Assembly: GCF_000002595.2 (NCBI RefSeq)
Contig: NC_057019.1
Location: 5,316,880-5,380,879, forward strand
DNA: 64,000 bases
Reading direction: 5' to 3'
Source: Chlamydomonas reinhardtii
Taxonomy: Eukaryota > Chlorophyta > Chlorophyceae > Chlamydomonadales > Chlamydomonadaceae
Shown: one piece after another, positions 10,680 through 21,087 of the stretch
Position numbering within the stretch: the first letter of the stretch is position 1
Layout of the letters: the number at the start of each line of letters is the position of its first letter
The notes under the pieces: model-generated
The model's input: the letters and a program-made list of their open reading frames with translations, nothing else
Database searches by the model: none
Told to the model about the DNA's origin: nothing
Made by a program: the position numbers and the translations under genes

Positions 10680-13178
10680 TATGCCGGGAGACAGATCTTC
10701 ATACGTGGTCGCGAGGCAAAGAAACGACACAACCCATGCTTTCCCATGTATGCATGGACGTGCTCTGCTCCTCCAAATACGGGCCGCCCCCGCACCGCAC
10801 CGCTCCCTGACGCACGGCCCGCAATCTCTCCCCCTCTCTCATTTCCTCTTCCCCCTCTCCCTCTCCCTCTCCCTTTCCCTTTCCCTTTCCCTCTCCCTCT
10901 CCCTCTCCCTCTCCCTCTCCCTCCTCGTCCTCACCTTGAGCACCTGCAGCGCCAGGTCCGTGGCTGTGTACCAGGGCGCCACGCTGTTGACCCGGATCCC
11001 GGATCCAGCCCACTCGCACGCTAGATTCTTAGTCAGCTGGTTCATGGCGGCCTTAGTCATGCCGTAGATGGTGCCCGACCTGCGGGGCGGGGTACTCGTG
11101 AGGCCGTCACACACGCCCAGCACAGGTAGGCACGGTACGGCAGGCAAACAGCCCCCTCCTCTTCCCGCCCCCTCGCCTATCCTGCCAATTGCAGTGCAGC
11201 CCAGGTTTTCGTATCCCTTGCTTTGGGTTCTGGAATGGGCTACCCCCTCCCCCCTTAACTAATCATGAATGTAACCCCCCCACCTCATGGCGGTGGGGCC
11301 GCCCGCGACGGAGGAGTTGAAGATGATCACCCCGTCACCACTGGCGGCCAGCAGCGGCTGGCACACCTGCGTGTGAGTGTGTGTTTGAGTGTGTGTTTGT
11401 GTGTGTGTTTGTGTGTGTGAGCATTCAACAGCATAAGAAAAGGAACACACGAAGCCTGTGCTGCTAATGTGAGTCACGAAAAAGCTAGTTGAGAAAAGGA
11501 CACAGCACAAAAAAACCGAATTGTGATCTACGCCTCGCACACACCTGGCACAGGTGGTATGCGGACTCCAGGTTGGTACGCATCAGGAAGCCGTAGTCCT
11601 GCGGGTTGATTGGTGTGCGGGGGTGGTGGTGATGGTGATGATGGTGCTGGTGGTTTGGTGTGCGAGTTGGTGGTGTGTGGGTTGGTGGGGTCATGACAGG
11701 ACGTGACACGTGCAGCACATGGGCTGAGAGGAAGGCCGTCGGCATGTGCGAAGGCACGTTGCTTGCCGTTGTCCGCCCGGGCTGTGAACTACCCACCCTG
11801 CCTGCCTGCCTGCCTGCCTGCCCCTCACCCACCTCCTCCGAGTACTCCACCGTGGGTTTGCGAATGTTGGTGCCCACGTTGTTCACTGGGGGGTTACATT
11901 CATGATTAGTTGATGATGTGGTAGACGGGGGTTGCAAGGATTGTTACCGACGTGCAGTAGGCACAGCAGGAACATACAGTTTGCGCCATCACGTAGGAAC
12001 GTGGGGGGTTGTATGGCGTGGGCGCACGGTGTGGGGGCATGGAGTCAGCTCCGTAAGCTCCGTGCAGCTTGGTGCGGAGCCATACAGGGCAGCAGTGAGC
12101 ACCATAGGCTCCGCGCAAGCTCCGTGCAGGCGCGTACAGGATGCACAAGTCGCAGTCCACGCACAGTTGCAGCCGTGCCCCTCCCACGCAGTCACACGCA
12201 TGCCTACCACACAGCCCTATCACACGTTGCATGTTGCACCCACCCACCCACCCACCCACCCACCCACCCACCCACCCACCCACCCACCCACCCAGTATGT
12301 TGAGCTTGCCGCCAAAGGCCTCGGACACCTTGGCCGCGAGCTCGCCGCGCTGGGCTCGGTCCGACACGTCACACACGATGCCCTGGGGAGTGCGGTGGCG
12401 GCGACTGTGACGCGACGGACGTGGCAGCCTGACTGCCAGCTGCTACAAGACTACAACAGACGGGTCGGCGGGTTGCTCACGCTCGTCCATGTTCATGCCA
12501 GGCTCACGCCAGGCAAACTCATCAACACACACCATGCAGCCACACCCATGTCCGCAGCTCGGCTCCTGCTCCTCGGCAACCTCCACTCAGCAGCCCAAGC
12601 CACGCCACCTGGGCTCGATGCCGCTGCGAGGCACAAACGCACCTGCACATCCAGTCCTGCCGCGCGCCACCCCTCCAGCTGTGTCGCCAAGTCGTCGGCG
12701 CTGCGCGCGCACACGAAGATCTGCACGCGGGGGCCGGTGGGGGGGGGGGTAAAGGGCTCAACACTACCACGTACAGCTGTATGTTCAGCACTGCGCGCGC
12801 TGTCCAACATAGGGAGGGCCAGGGGCCGGTAGCGGCATGCAGATGCATGAAGGATGGTCTGGAGGCTGAGGGGCGGGGTGTGGGCGTGGTTTCGGAGAGC
12901 AGGAGTGCACTGGCGGCCAAAGCTCTGTCAGCCGTTGCTGCTGCCTTGATTCCGCCGAGCCGTACTTGCCCCCCACCCCCTGCACACTCTAGCACACCCG
13001 CTGGTGCTGCAACTCCAAACCGTTAATGCAGCTACCCCACCTTGGCTCCAAGCTTGCCCAACTCTTCCACAATGGCTTTGCCGATGCCCCGGGTGGCACC
13101 GGTGACCAGGCACGTCCGACCAACCAGCCCGAATCGCCGCAGCGCATGCTCAGCGGCAGTGGATGCTGCTGCGGACAT
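10111..13178 (-). CDS. short-chain dehydrogenase/reductase, tropinone-reductase-like
   Basis: Nine exons close in phase: 13178-13041, 12720-12643, 12382-12292, 11885-11833, 11598-11545, 11366-11284, 11079-10935, 10596-10524, 10205-10111, giving 269 residues, normal for a classical SDR. Visible motifs are the NAD(P)-binding TGATRGIG (residues 26-33), NNVG (104-107), active-site Ser 156/157, and Tyr171-x3-Lys175 (YGMTK). [20 protein letters not shown] is the signature of the plant tropinone-reductase-like group, which reduces small carbonyl compounds with NADPH; the true substrate is unknown. No transit peptide is obvious, so it is probably cytosolic. Introns hold (CCCA)n, (GT)n and CTCCCT repeats. 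It is divergent from the THEP1-like gene with 400 bp between the starts. Confidence 0.93.
10636..10671. repeat. (TG)n microsatellite in an SDR intron
   Basis: Dinucleotide run with one interruption. Confidence 0.85.
10852..10923. repeat. CTCCCT/CTTTCC hexamer tract in an SDR intron
   Basis: About 70 bp of pure pyrimidine on the plus strand (purine in the pre-mRNA), directly after the donor of exon 7. Confidence 0.85.
11259..11279 (-). repeat. copy of a dispersed short repeat (inverted partner of 11888-11908)
   Basis: On the minus strand this reads ggggttacattcatgattag. The same word occurs in inverted orientation at 11888 and again at 29229. Confidence 0.6.
11888..11908 (+). repeat. copy of a dispersed short repeat
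   Basis: gggttacattcatgattag, lying at the 3' splice site of SDR exon 4. With 11259-11279 it forms an inverted pair around SDR exons 4-6. Confidence 0.6.
12238..12293. repeat. (CCCA)n microsatellite in an SDR intron
   Basis: About 14 tetramers, starting right at the donor of exon 3 (GTGGGTGGG in the transcript). Confidence 0.9.
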
Positions 13179-13578
13179 TTGCGTTATATGCTCTACAACT
13201 TCTGTTGGATTTTGCTTTGGGGTTGCGAGTAGAGGCTATGGAAAACCCGGCGGATTACTGGTAAACCGTTTCGCCGGCTCGATGACGTGCAACCGCAGGT
13301 TGTCACACGGTGTTATGGTAAGGTGATGACCACTTGTCGCAAAACGTTCAATCTGGGCTACGGAATCGGATTGTTGGCGCGACTGGTCATCCTCAGGAAA
13401 TGCAACAAATTGCAGCCCCCCATTTGTTTCAGCAGTTAAAAGCAGATCTGTGTAGCCGAGCATAGCACAGATGAAATGAGGTTTAAATACAGCAATCGAC
13501 GTGACACAGAATTTGTTTGCCGCGTCGACCTCACAAACCCTCACAACGCAGCCAACCCGCTCGCGATCTAGCCCACCG
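13179..13578. promoter_or_regulatory. shared divergent promoter region, SDR and THEP1-like genes
   Basis: 400 bp between two divergent ATGs, more AT-rich than the flanking exons. An A/T-rich element (gtttaaatac) lies near 13481-13490, about 90 bp before the plus-strand ATG. No further motif is clear. Confidence 0.45.
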
Positions 13579-15083
13579 ATGGCCCATATTCGGCACATTT
13601 TCCTCACTGGAGTGCCAGGATGTGGCAAGAGCACCCTGTGCCGCAAGGTCGTGGAGAGCGGGCTCGAGGCCCAGTGGCAGGGGTTCTTTACCGGAGAAGT
13701 AAGGGAGCACGGCGAGCGCATTGGCTTCGACGTTATCACTATTGGCGAAGGAGCAGCTTTGAAGGGCCCGCTTGCGCGTGTGCCGCGAGAGCAGGTGCGT
13801 GCGTGCCAAACGGGCGCCAACTTGCCGCAGCTCGCGCGGTCGTGTTTCTCAAGGCGAGCCGACGTGACGCTGTCAAGTGAGATAGCCTTTGATAGGTTAT
13901 GTAAGCAGAACCAAGAAAGAACTACTTGGTAGGGCCAAACGGGCCCATGCACGTGCCCTATCGATTACAGGCGTTTGACTCGCTGGCGCGTGCAGGTCCC
14001 TCGCAGCGGCCCGTCGGTGGGCAAGTACTCTGTGGATGTGTCTTCGTTTGAGCGGCTGGCCCTGCCCGCTCTGCAGCTTTCCAGCGGCAGCCTGACAACG
14101 ACACGACTTGTCCTCGTTGATGAAGTCGGTGCGTTGTGACATGGGCCGAGGGGGTCTCGCACCTTGTCGGTTGCACGGTTGGATGGAGCCCTCCAGCCAC
14201 ACAACAACAGAACACCTGCTGATGCTACGGCATCCATCGCTTTGTGGCGTGGCCCAAACGGCTTGGCGGTGCGTGCCACAACGTGGGTGGCACGCGCCAG
14301 CTAGGCACACGGCGCGTACAAAGAACCTGCCGTGTCCACCTGCTGGGAATACGGATGCCATTATGTGCTCAAGCGACACGGCATCACCCCGCCCAACTGG
14401 TGTTTCTCGCTGCTTCAGGAAAAATGGAGCTTTGCTCGCGGGCGTTCTTCCCTGCCGTGCGGGCGGTGCTGGATGCGCCCAATGTGGTGGTGCTGGGGAC
14501 AATACCCACGCCGCGCGACGGGCGGGTCATCGCGCAGGTCGCGGAAATCTGCGCCCGCCCAGACGTGGAGGTGATCACTGTGACCAGGGACAACCGGGAC
14601 GCGCTGGCGGGGCAGCTGGCGGCGAGGCTGCGGGGCCTGCTCCAAGCTTTGCCGCCGCTGCCGCCACTGAAGCTGCAGCCGCCGCCGCCAGCGGCTGCTG
14701 CTTCTGGAGCCCCTGCATGTGGGCCTTCCGCAATAGACGGTTTAGAAGCAGGGAGCGGCGCGGACAGCACCAGCACGGCAGGGGTTGGCAGCCACTACAG
14801 CAGCAGCGGCAGGAGCAGCTTTGCTGGCAGCCATGCCGCACACGGGGCTGCGCAGCCGCGGGCCGGCGGCGCACGCGTGTGGTCTGCTCGCCTAGGCGCC
14901 GCTGGCAGTGGCAGCGCATCAGCAGCAGTTGTTGGCGCGCAGGCTCAGGGGCGGGCTTCTGGGTATGCTGGCGGCTGGGGGCAGCGGCCGGGGGCGGGTT
15001 CCGGCAGCGGAGTGAAGTTTGTCAGCGGGAGCGGCAGTGCTTCGCTCGCAACAACGGGCGTCAGTGGCAGGCCCTTCCAGTAA
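13579..15083 (+). CDS. THEP1/NTPCR-type nucleoside-triphosphatase with long C-terminal tail
   Basis: Three exons close in phase: 13579-13794, 13996-14128, 14419-15083, giving 337 residues. The P-loop is GVPGCGKST (11-19). A Walker B-like LVLVDEVGKMEL (110-121) spans the second intron, with the conserved GKMEL of the family. SVGKYSVDVSSFERLALP and VVVLGTIPTPR are further family blocks. THEP1 proteins hydrolyse NTPs in vitro; the cellular role is not settled. The catalytic core ends near residue 195, the usual family length. The remaining 140 or so residues are Pro, then Gly/Ser/Ala-rich low complexity without a recognisable domain. The start is the first ATG of the frame. Confidence 0.88.
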
Positions 15084-16793
15084 CTGGAGGCTCTGACTTC
15101 CAGTTTTCGACAATGGCCGACCCCGCCAAACTGGCACCAGGAACTGTTGATGACATCCCTGCCGCTTCGCTGCACTATGTTGCCGGACGAGCACGTCGCG
15201 GTGTGGCCTGCTCAGCGTGGCCGCTGCAGCGGAGGCGCAGCCCGTTTCTGTGCCGCGCCGGCGCATCCGGTGCCTCGGCTGCTGTGCCGGGTGTTGGGCG
15301 CAGCATCCAGCAGGGCCGGCCTCCAGCAGCAACGTGCAGCTCGTTGTCCAGCGTACTACGAGCAAGGTGTCAGCAGAATGGGGCATGGGCACTGGTCGGA
15401 GGGGGTACCGCACAGGGAGCTAGCGCAACTTCCTGCAGCAGTGCAGCTTGTGTCATGCGGGCAGACGCAGTGCTCCAGGTATGCTCGGGCTTAGCAGAGC
15501 GGGATTTCGCATTAGGGGTAGGATACGTGCTCGTGTCAATGCTGTTTTAGGCTGGCCTGTGGCAGCCAGGGGAGCCTGGTGGCAGCACTTGCACCTGGTG
15601 CAGCCCTTCCTCAATCGCGTGCCTGTTAGGGGGACTGGCGTTCTTGTCCGCATCGCTTAGTGCTGTGTTTTGCCACTTTACCTTACCCCCTGCTCGCATT
15701 ATCGCTTCCCCATACTCGCCGCCCTTCTAGTTCACAGTCCCACACGGTGGAGCCAGTCCCTGCGGCTGACTTCTTCTCACGGGGAAACCCCTTTCCTCCC
15801 ACGACACGTGCGACTTTAACTGGATGAGGTAAGCAGAGTTTTTGGTGTATTTCGAGTGCAGGCCTGCAAACTCATTATGTTTATGTGAGCTCGCGGGAAG
15901 AGTTGCGGGGGAAAGCGTCGGAGAAAGCTCGCGTATCTCACGTCGGGAGACCAGAAAGTGAAGTAGTTGGTTCGCGTGGCGCTTTCGGCTTGATGGACCT
16001 GCTAATTCATCCTCAAATACAATGTCGTCTATGTGTCCTGCAGGCGCGCCTTCGCGGTTTTTGGGCTGCGTCGTGAGCCCTTTGCAACCAGCGCTCCCTA
16101 CACCTCACCCAGATTTCTATGCAATATAAATCCTGATTTTCTACTGGCTGCAAGAGTCAGCGCTGGGTTTCAGGGGCGATGAGACAGGGGCCCATCGCAG
16201 GTCCGCGTTCTTAAGAGCCCGCAGCACCCTGATTTCGTTGAGACCATACAACACCCAGAGCTCCCATAGCCTCGTAGAGGCTGTGTTCGTGAAGTCGCGA
16301 GCGTGTAAGAACGAGTAGTACTTTGACGGGAAAGGACGCTGCAGCGCCTGCAGAGACCGCGCCGTCTCAACGAGCTTAAAGAGGAATCTGATATTGCGGT
16401 GAGCTGGTTGGGGCCCGGGCCCGAGGGCAGTTTCTTTGGGCTGGGTGCGCTAGCGCCGCGATGCAAGGGACCTTGTTCGTAGCACTTCGCGCGACCTCGC
16501 GCTTCGGTCCTGCCGGCGGCTGCGGGCTTAGACTCTCTGTGTGCAGCGTAGCGCGACCTCTGTAGCTAGCGGCCAGGGAAGTTTCTAACCAGCGCGTCCT
16601 GTCTGCATCGGATCTTAGGGGCTTGCCTCCCGGCGAGCTTGTTGCGTGCAGCGAGCCGCTGACCGCGAGAATGCGTATGCATGCGTGTCCTTTGTGCAAT
16701 TCACGAGGCGCATGCGCGAGCCGGTTGCGGCGAGCTCGAACCTTCCTTTACGCGATGCATTCTCTTCGCCTCTGCCACAGTTGTCCTTCGAAC
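15084..16793. other. intergenic region
   Basis: 1.7 kb between two plus-strand genes. Several open frames occur, but none has splice context or a recognisable sequence. I see nothing else to support. Confidence 0.45.
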
Positions 16794-17765
16794 ATGTCAG
16801 CCATGACTGCCGTTGCTGTCAACAACAAGAAGCGCTCGGCGGCCGAGGCTTGCGCCTCTGCTCCGGCTGCGAAGAAGCCGGCTGCCGCGTCAACAGCAAT
16901 TGCGGCCGGCGCTGCTGCGCCGCTGGCGATGGCAGGTTGGACGTACCCACCTCTGCCGATGGGTATGATGCCGCCGATGCCGATGTGCATGCCGGGAATG
17001 GGCATGTTCCCCCCGTTTATGGGCATGGGCATGTTCCCCCCGTTTTGGCTGCCGGCCGCCGCGATGGCCGCAGCTGCTGCATCAGCGGCGGGGGCGAGTG
17101 TAGCGACGATGCCCGCGATGGCGGGGGCATGCAGCCTGCCCCAGGCTGCGCAGGCCGCAGCGATGTGGCCCGCGATGATGGCGTCGTGCGCAGCGGCCGC
17201 GGCCGCCTCGATGCCCGCTGCGGCCCCAGCCATGAACATGGCGGCTGTGCGCACTAGCTCTGGCGTGTCATCGGCAGTCGCGTATCCGTCGACGTCGTGC
17301 AGCAACAGCGTGCCTACGGTGTGCGCACCCGCGTCGCCGGTGTCGGCCCCCCTGCTGGCGACTTCACCTGGCTCGGTGTGCGCTGAGGCCGCGCCTGAGG
17401 AGGATGATGCATTTGCAAGGTGCGGAGGGTTTTGTGGACATGCGCCTTGGGAATACTTTGACACTAGTTTTTGGGTGCGTGTTGGGCCGCGCAGGTGCGT
17501 TGCAGCCTCATTGCGTTGCCCGACCCACAAATCGCAACCAGGTTCTCGTGTACTTCAACGCGTTCGCCCGTGTCGCGTTGTACTTACTGCTCTCCTCCGC
17601 ATACTTTCGCCCTTGTGTAGCTTCATCTCTTCCTTCCTTGGCGCTGGCGGCAACGACCTGCCATCCAGCTCCAACGGCAGCAACGTGTCGGAGGACACTA
17701 CAGACGACGAACCCTCCCTCGCCAGCCTGCTGGGCGACGACTTCCCCGAGTTTCAGGGACTTTAA
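16794..17765 (+). CDS. Met/Pro/Ala-rich protein with acidic C-terminus, possible transcription regulator
   Basis: Best model: exons 16794-17494 and 17621-17765, 281 residues; the 126-nt intron (GTGCGT...tgtag) is a multiple of three without stops, so it could also be retained. The N-terminus has a basic patch (NNKKRSAAEACASAPAAKKP) that could be a nuclear signal. A Met/Pro/Gly/Phe section repeats GMFPPF (MGMFPPFMGMGMFPPF). A long Ala/Met-rich part follows, then a small Cys/aromatic patch (ARCGGFCGHAPWEYFD), and the end is acidic with hydrophobic spacing (EPSLASLLGDDFPEFQGL), like an activation domain. I do not recognise the family; the regulatory role is inference from composition. Upstream in-frame ATGs exist at 16755 and before, so the start is not certain. 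Confidence 0.6.
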   Translation: MSAMTAVAVNNKKRSAAEACASAPAAKKPAAASTAIAAGAAAPLAMAGWTYPPLPMGMMPPMPMCMPGMGMFPPFMGMGMFPPFWLPAAAMAAAAASAAGASVATMPAMAGACSLPQAAQAAAMWPAMMASCAAAAAASMPAAAPAMNMAAVRTSSGVSSAVAYPSTSCSNSVPTVCAPASPVSAPLLATSPGSVCAEAAPEEDDAFARCGGFCGHAPWEYFDTSFWVRVGPRRCVAASLRCPTHKSQPGSRVLQRVRPCRVVLTALLRILSPLCSFISSFLGAGGNDLPSSSNGSNVSEDTTDDEPSLASLLGDDFPEFQGL

Positions 17766-19901
17766 TCTACTAGCACCACAGCTTGCGCTTTCAAGACGAG
17801 CTCAATCAAGGCTATTCCTGGCCGGTATGCTTTCTGCGGTTTGGTCAGGGCAAAAGCAGTGATTACGGATTGACCACAAACGAAGGACAAGTTGCTTAGT
17901 ATGGCCCTGTGCCACATACGCTAAAGCTTGAGCCGTTGTAGAGGAGTGTCGTATGGATTGCCATGGTCAATATGCCACTAGGAGTTACTTATTTTATGCC
18001 CGATTGCGGCGGGCTTGCTCTGGTCCGCCGTGTCGCAACAGAGGAGTTGAGCTTTTTGAGCTGGACGCACGGCATTAGAGGGTATCTGAGCATCCTGGGT
18101 AAGCCCACTATTTTCGCAGACTGCGTGATTAGGGCGAGGGAGGGAGCGAGAGGAGAGCGGGAAGTGCGCATGAAGGGCTGTGCAGGTGCAGATTAGAGCG
18201 CACCCGTTGCTAATTTTCGTCACCGCCTTCGGAGGAGCCTGGGGCCTAGCGGCTCCAGGTGTTTTTTTGCAGTTGAGGCGCATCTGGGGCGCTGGGGCGG
18301 ATGGCGCGTTTTTGGTACGTCCACACAGGACCACAGTGTGGGGCAGTTCGAGTGTGCACACGGAGAAGCTGTGAGCGAGGCATGGAGCTGGTGCGAGGAT
18401 GCAGCCCTGGGGATTGGGCAAAAAAGAAAGCGGACACTTTACGGAGGAGGTCAGCGTTTAGGTTACGGGTGAGCACGCGGTATGCAGTTTTGGTGGATTT
18501 GCATGTTGCGGGGGTTACAGTATTACGGCTAAGGTAGGAAGATGTGAGCGTGACGCGACTCGCCGGAAAGAGCTCGAGATACCACGAGACTCTGCGTCTG
18601 CCCCTTCCATTCCTTACCAGGTTATTAAGTTGGTGTTACAGACCGTTGGCCTGTGGTAGCACAGAGTCAGTCGCGTGCGGGTTGCGATGTGGTGTGTGCA
18701 GCGTATGAGGAACACTGTGTCGTGCAGAATGGAGCGGGAGCCATAGGAAGAAGGACGACGTGGAAGCTAACGGGAGCACATGGAAAGATGGTGGATGCTG
18801 GAGAAGAATGTGCGGGCTTGTCGACACCTGCTACTGGCTGGTATTGAAAGAGGACGAGAAGATGACGATGCTAGCGGTAAGAGAAGACAAATTGCCGTAC
18901 AAGCTGCGGTATAGTTGCTCACTGGGCCCGTGGTCCCGTGGTCAATTGCTAATGTGAGTCTGGAAGTGTTGTCGCCGTAGACGTAGTGAGGCTGTGCAGG
19001 GTGCGTGAAGGTGGAGGGCACAATCGAATAAAGGATGAAGGCAAGCGGGTGTTTACGACCTGTTGCGGAGGTGCCCGTGTCCCTACAATTTCACTTGTGC
19101 TTCTGTGCGCGTGTCATTGTGCGCGTGTCATCATAACGGTTTGAATGCGTGTGTCCTTGGCGCGTGTGTCGCCGCCAACCAATTCCCAAGAAAGCCAGAG
19201 CTTGGGACAGCACGCAGCGAGGTGCCCAATGCAGGGCCTTCGAATTTTTACTTGGTGTCCCGGGGATGCCCTGGGAGATGGTGTACAGTCAATGTCGTGC
19301 GTCAGTCAGTGGATTGGTGGGTCAAGAGTGTGAATTGAGTGGGGTGAAGTGCCCCTGTGTGAGTTTTGCCCGCACTGCAGCCCGTGGGTTTCCCGGGATA
19401 TGACCTCGTGTTTTTTGGATTTCGTTGTTGGTGGTCGTTGAGGATACCTGCCCGCCGCCCGTACAATATCTGGATGGTGTTTGAAGGTCTGCGGACCAAC
19501 TGGCGTGGCAGGTGACACTGTGGCCGGCCCTGTCGCCATAAAAAAAGACTAAAATACTAAAAACATGGGCGACGGTGGCGCTGACACGGCGCAGTCGAGG
19601 AGACGAGGACCATAATCCACAACACTGTGTCCATCGTGTAACACATCATAAGCGCGCTCTTGCACCGTTCTGGTGTTATGTCGACTAGGCCTACACCCAA
19701 CGCATTGCTGCTTCGCGAGGCAACGCGACGACTGTGGTGAGAGCCACGCAGGGCAGGAATGGCGCCCGCTGCCCTGCGGAGCCGGTCGGCCACTGACAGG
19801 GTCCTGTACTCCAAACTTGGGTGCGGAGAGCCCACTTCCGCTGCCCTCTTTGCACCATCGAGTAGTCCTCAAGTAATCAACTCCAGCGCGCGCAGACCAC
19901 A
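17766..19901. other. gene-poor region
   Basis: 2.1 kb at the 3' side of two convergent genes. GC is lower than in genes, codon-like structure is absent, and open frames are short. No repeat family or RNA gene recognised. Confidence 0.45.
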
Positions 19902-20024
19902 CGATTGCTGTCCTTCCTCGCCCACTGCATGCATTGCCACGTCCTTTGACATCGCTACTACGTTACTAGGATGCATGGCCCGTTGGCCCTGCTGCGCACC
20001 GGTGAGGGAGGCCTCATCCAGGAC
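19902..20024 (-). pseudogene. duplicated fragment of the Ca2+-ATPase gene (exon 7 end plus intron start)
   Basis: The minus strand of these 123 bases matches 37727-37849 of the Ca2+-ATPase gene at 120 of 123 positions with no gap. The match covers the 3' end of exon 7 (VLDEASLT), the splice donor and about 98 bases of the following intron. Because intron sequence is included, the copy was made at the DNA level, not by retroposition. It is in the opposite orientation to the source and 17.7 kb away. On its own it is too small to function. Confidence 0.9.
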
Positions 20025-20025
20025 C

Positions 20026-20252
20026 CAGCGAGCGCAGCGACCCACCTTCTTGCCCTTCTGGCGCTTCTTCCTCTCCGCCTTGTTGATGGCGTCTATGATA
20101 GCCTTGCGGATGGCCGCAAACGGCCCGCTGTCGTCCGCCGGCACGTCCGCATAAAACCGCGGATTGTTCTTGTTGGCGCGGCCCTTCCAGCTGGCGTCCT
20201 GAAGCCACGCCTTCACCGCCTTCGCGTCTAGGGCAGCCAGCTGGTGGCTGTA
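20026..20252 (-). other. orphan exon-like fragment, Lys-rich
   Basis: On the minus strand a 3' splice site (cacttacag) near 20252 leads into a clean frame of about 67 codons (HQLAALDAKAVKAWLQDASW, then ADVPADDSGPFAAIRKAIID, then a Lys-rich AINKAERKKRQKGKK). It ends at a GTGGGT donor near 20050. The composition is that of a real exon, but no partner exons are visible. It abuts the duplicated ATPase fragment in the same orientation. It may be a captured exon from another locus or one exon of a gene I could not complete. Confidence 0.5.
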
Positions 20253-21087
20253 AGTGCGCAGAGACATGCTTGTAAAGTACAGCGTGACAGCCCCTCGAGC
20301 CTTGAACTGAGCGTCTGACGTAATACGCAAATGTCTGCACATTAACACAACGACGATACAACCAGCCAGTCGGAACCCCCGAGCCGACAGCCATGCGAGA
20401 CGATCGGGACGTTGCTAGGCTTTTCCTCATGCCCCTTCGGGAGGAGGGTTACGAGAGCCGGTGGCCGGGTGGCGTGCTTTTGGCGCGCTTGCCCCAGGCG
20501 CTGCAAGCCCCAGTGAGCAACACATTCTTTCAGTTGACATGCACTATTGGCTGGCGCGGCTGCCGGCTGGCACCCCGCACCCGGCCGTGGTACACCACTA
20601 CATCAGCTCTGATTCCCCAACACGTGAATGTAAGGCGCGAGACTGGCGAGTGCGGCGACTGTCCATGCATTTACAGGGCTCCAACGTGTGGCTCAAAACG
20701 TCAGCGCGCGACGCGCCCCCGACGCCGTACTTGCAAATGGCAATGCGCTTGTGCTCTCACGCCGTGCCCCCACCAGCACATGAATCAAAATGGCATGTTG
20801 GCTGTCCCTGTCAGCAACAGCCGGCACCAGTGCTGGCTTCCTGACACCCAGCCCGGAGCCCGCCCCGCCTTCATACCTGCCCGCAACACCCCCTCCCACC
20901 CATCCACACTATCACCTCATCCCCCGTTGCGACAGCGCGACGCAATTTTGCAACCCGAACACTCAGCCACACACTGCCAACCCCCCAGAATCCAAGCCGT
21001 TCCCGCCTCATGTAACGCAACGCCCATGTCCCGACCATCACACCTGCTAGCGCTAACCCAACTGTTGGCGCTAAGCCTCAAAGTTAT
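20253..21087. other. 3' flank of the SecY gene
   Basis: No coding signal beyond long antisense frames caused by GC bias. TTACA at 20671 is a probable minus-strand poly(A) signal. Confidence 0.45.
20671..20675 (-). terminator. candidate poly(A) signal of the SecY gene
   Basis: TGTAA on the minus strand, about 415 nt past the stop. Confidence 0.4.

Noticed and set aside
17475-17620. Alternative intron with donor at 17475 in the Met/Pro-rich gene
   Set aside because: Its length breaks the frame of the acidic C-terminal exon; the donor at 17495 keeps it.
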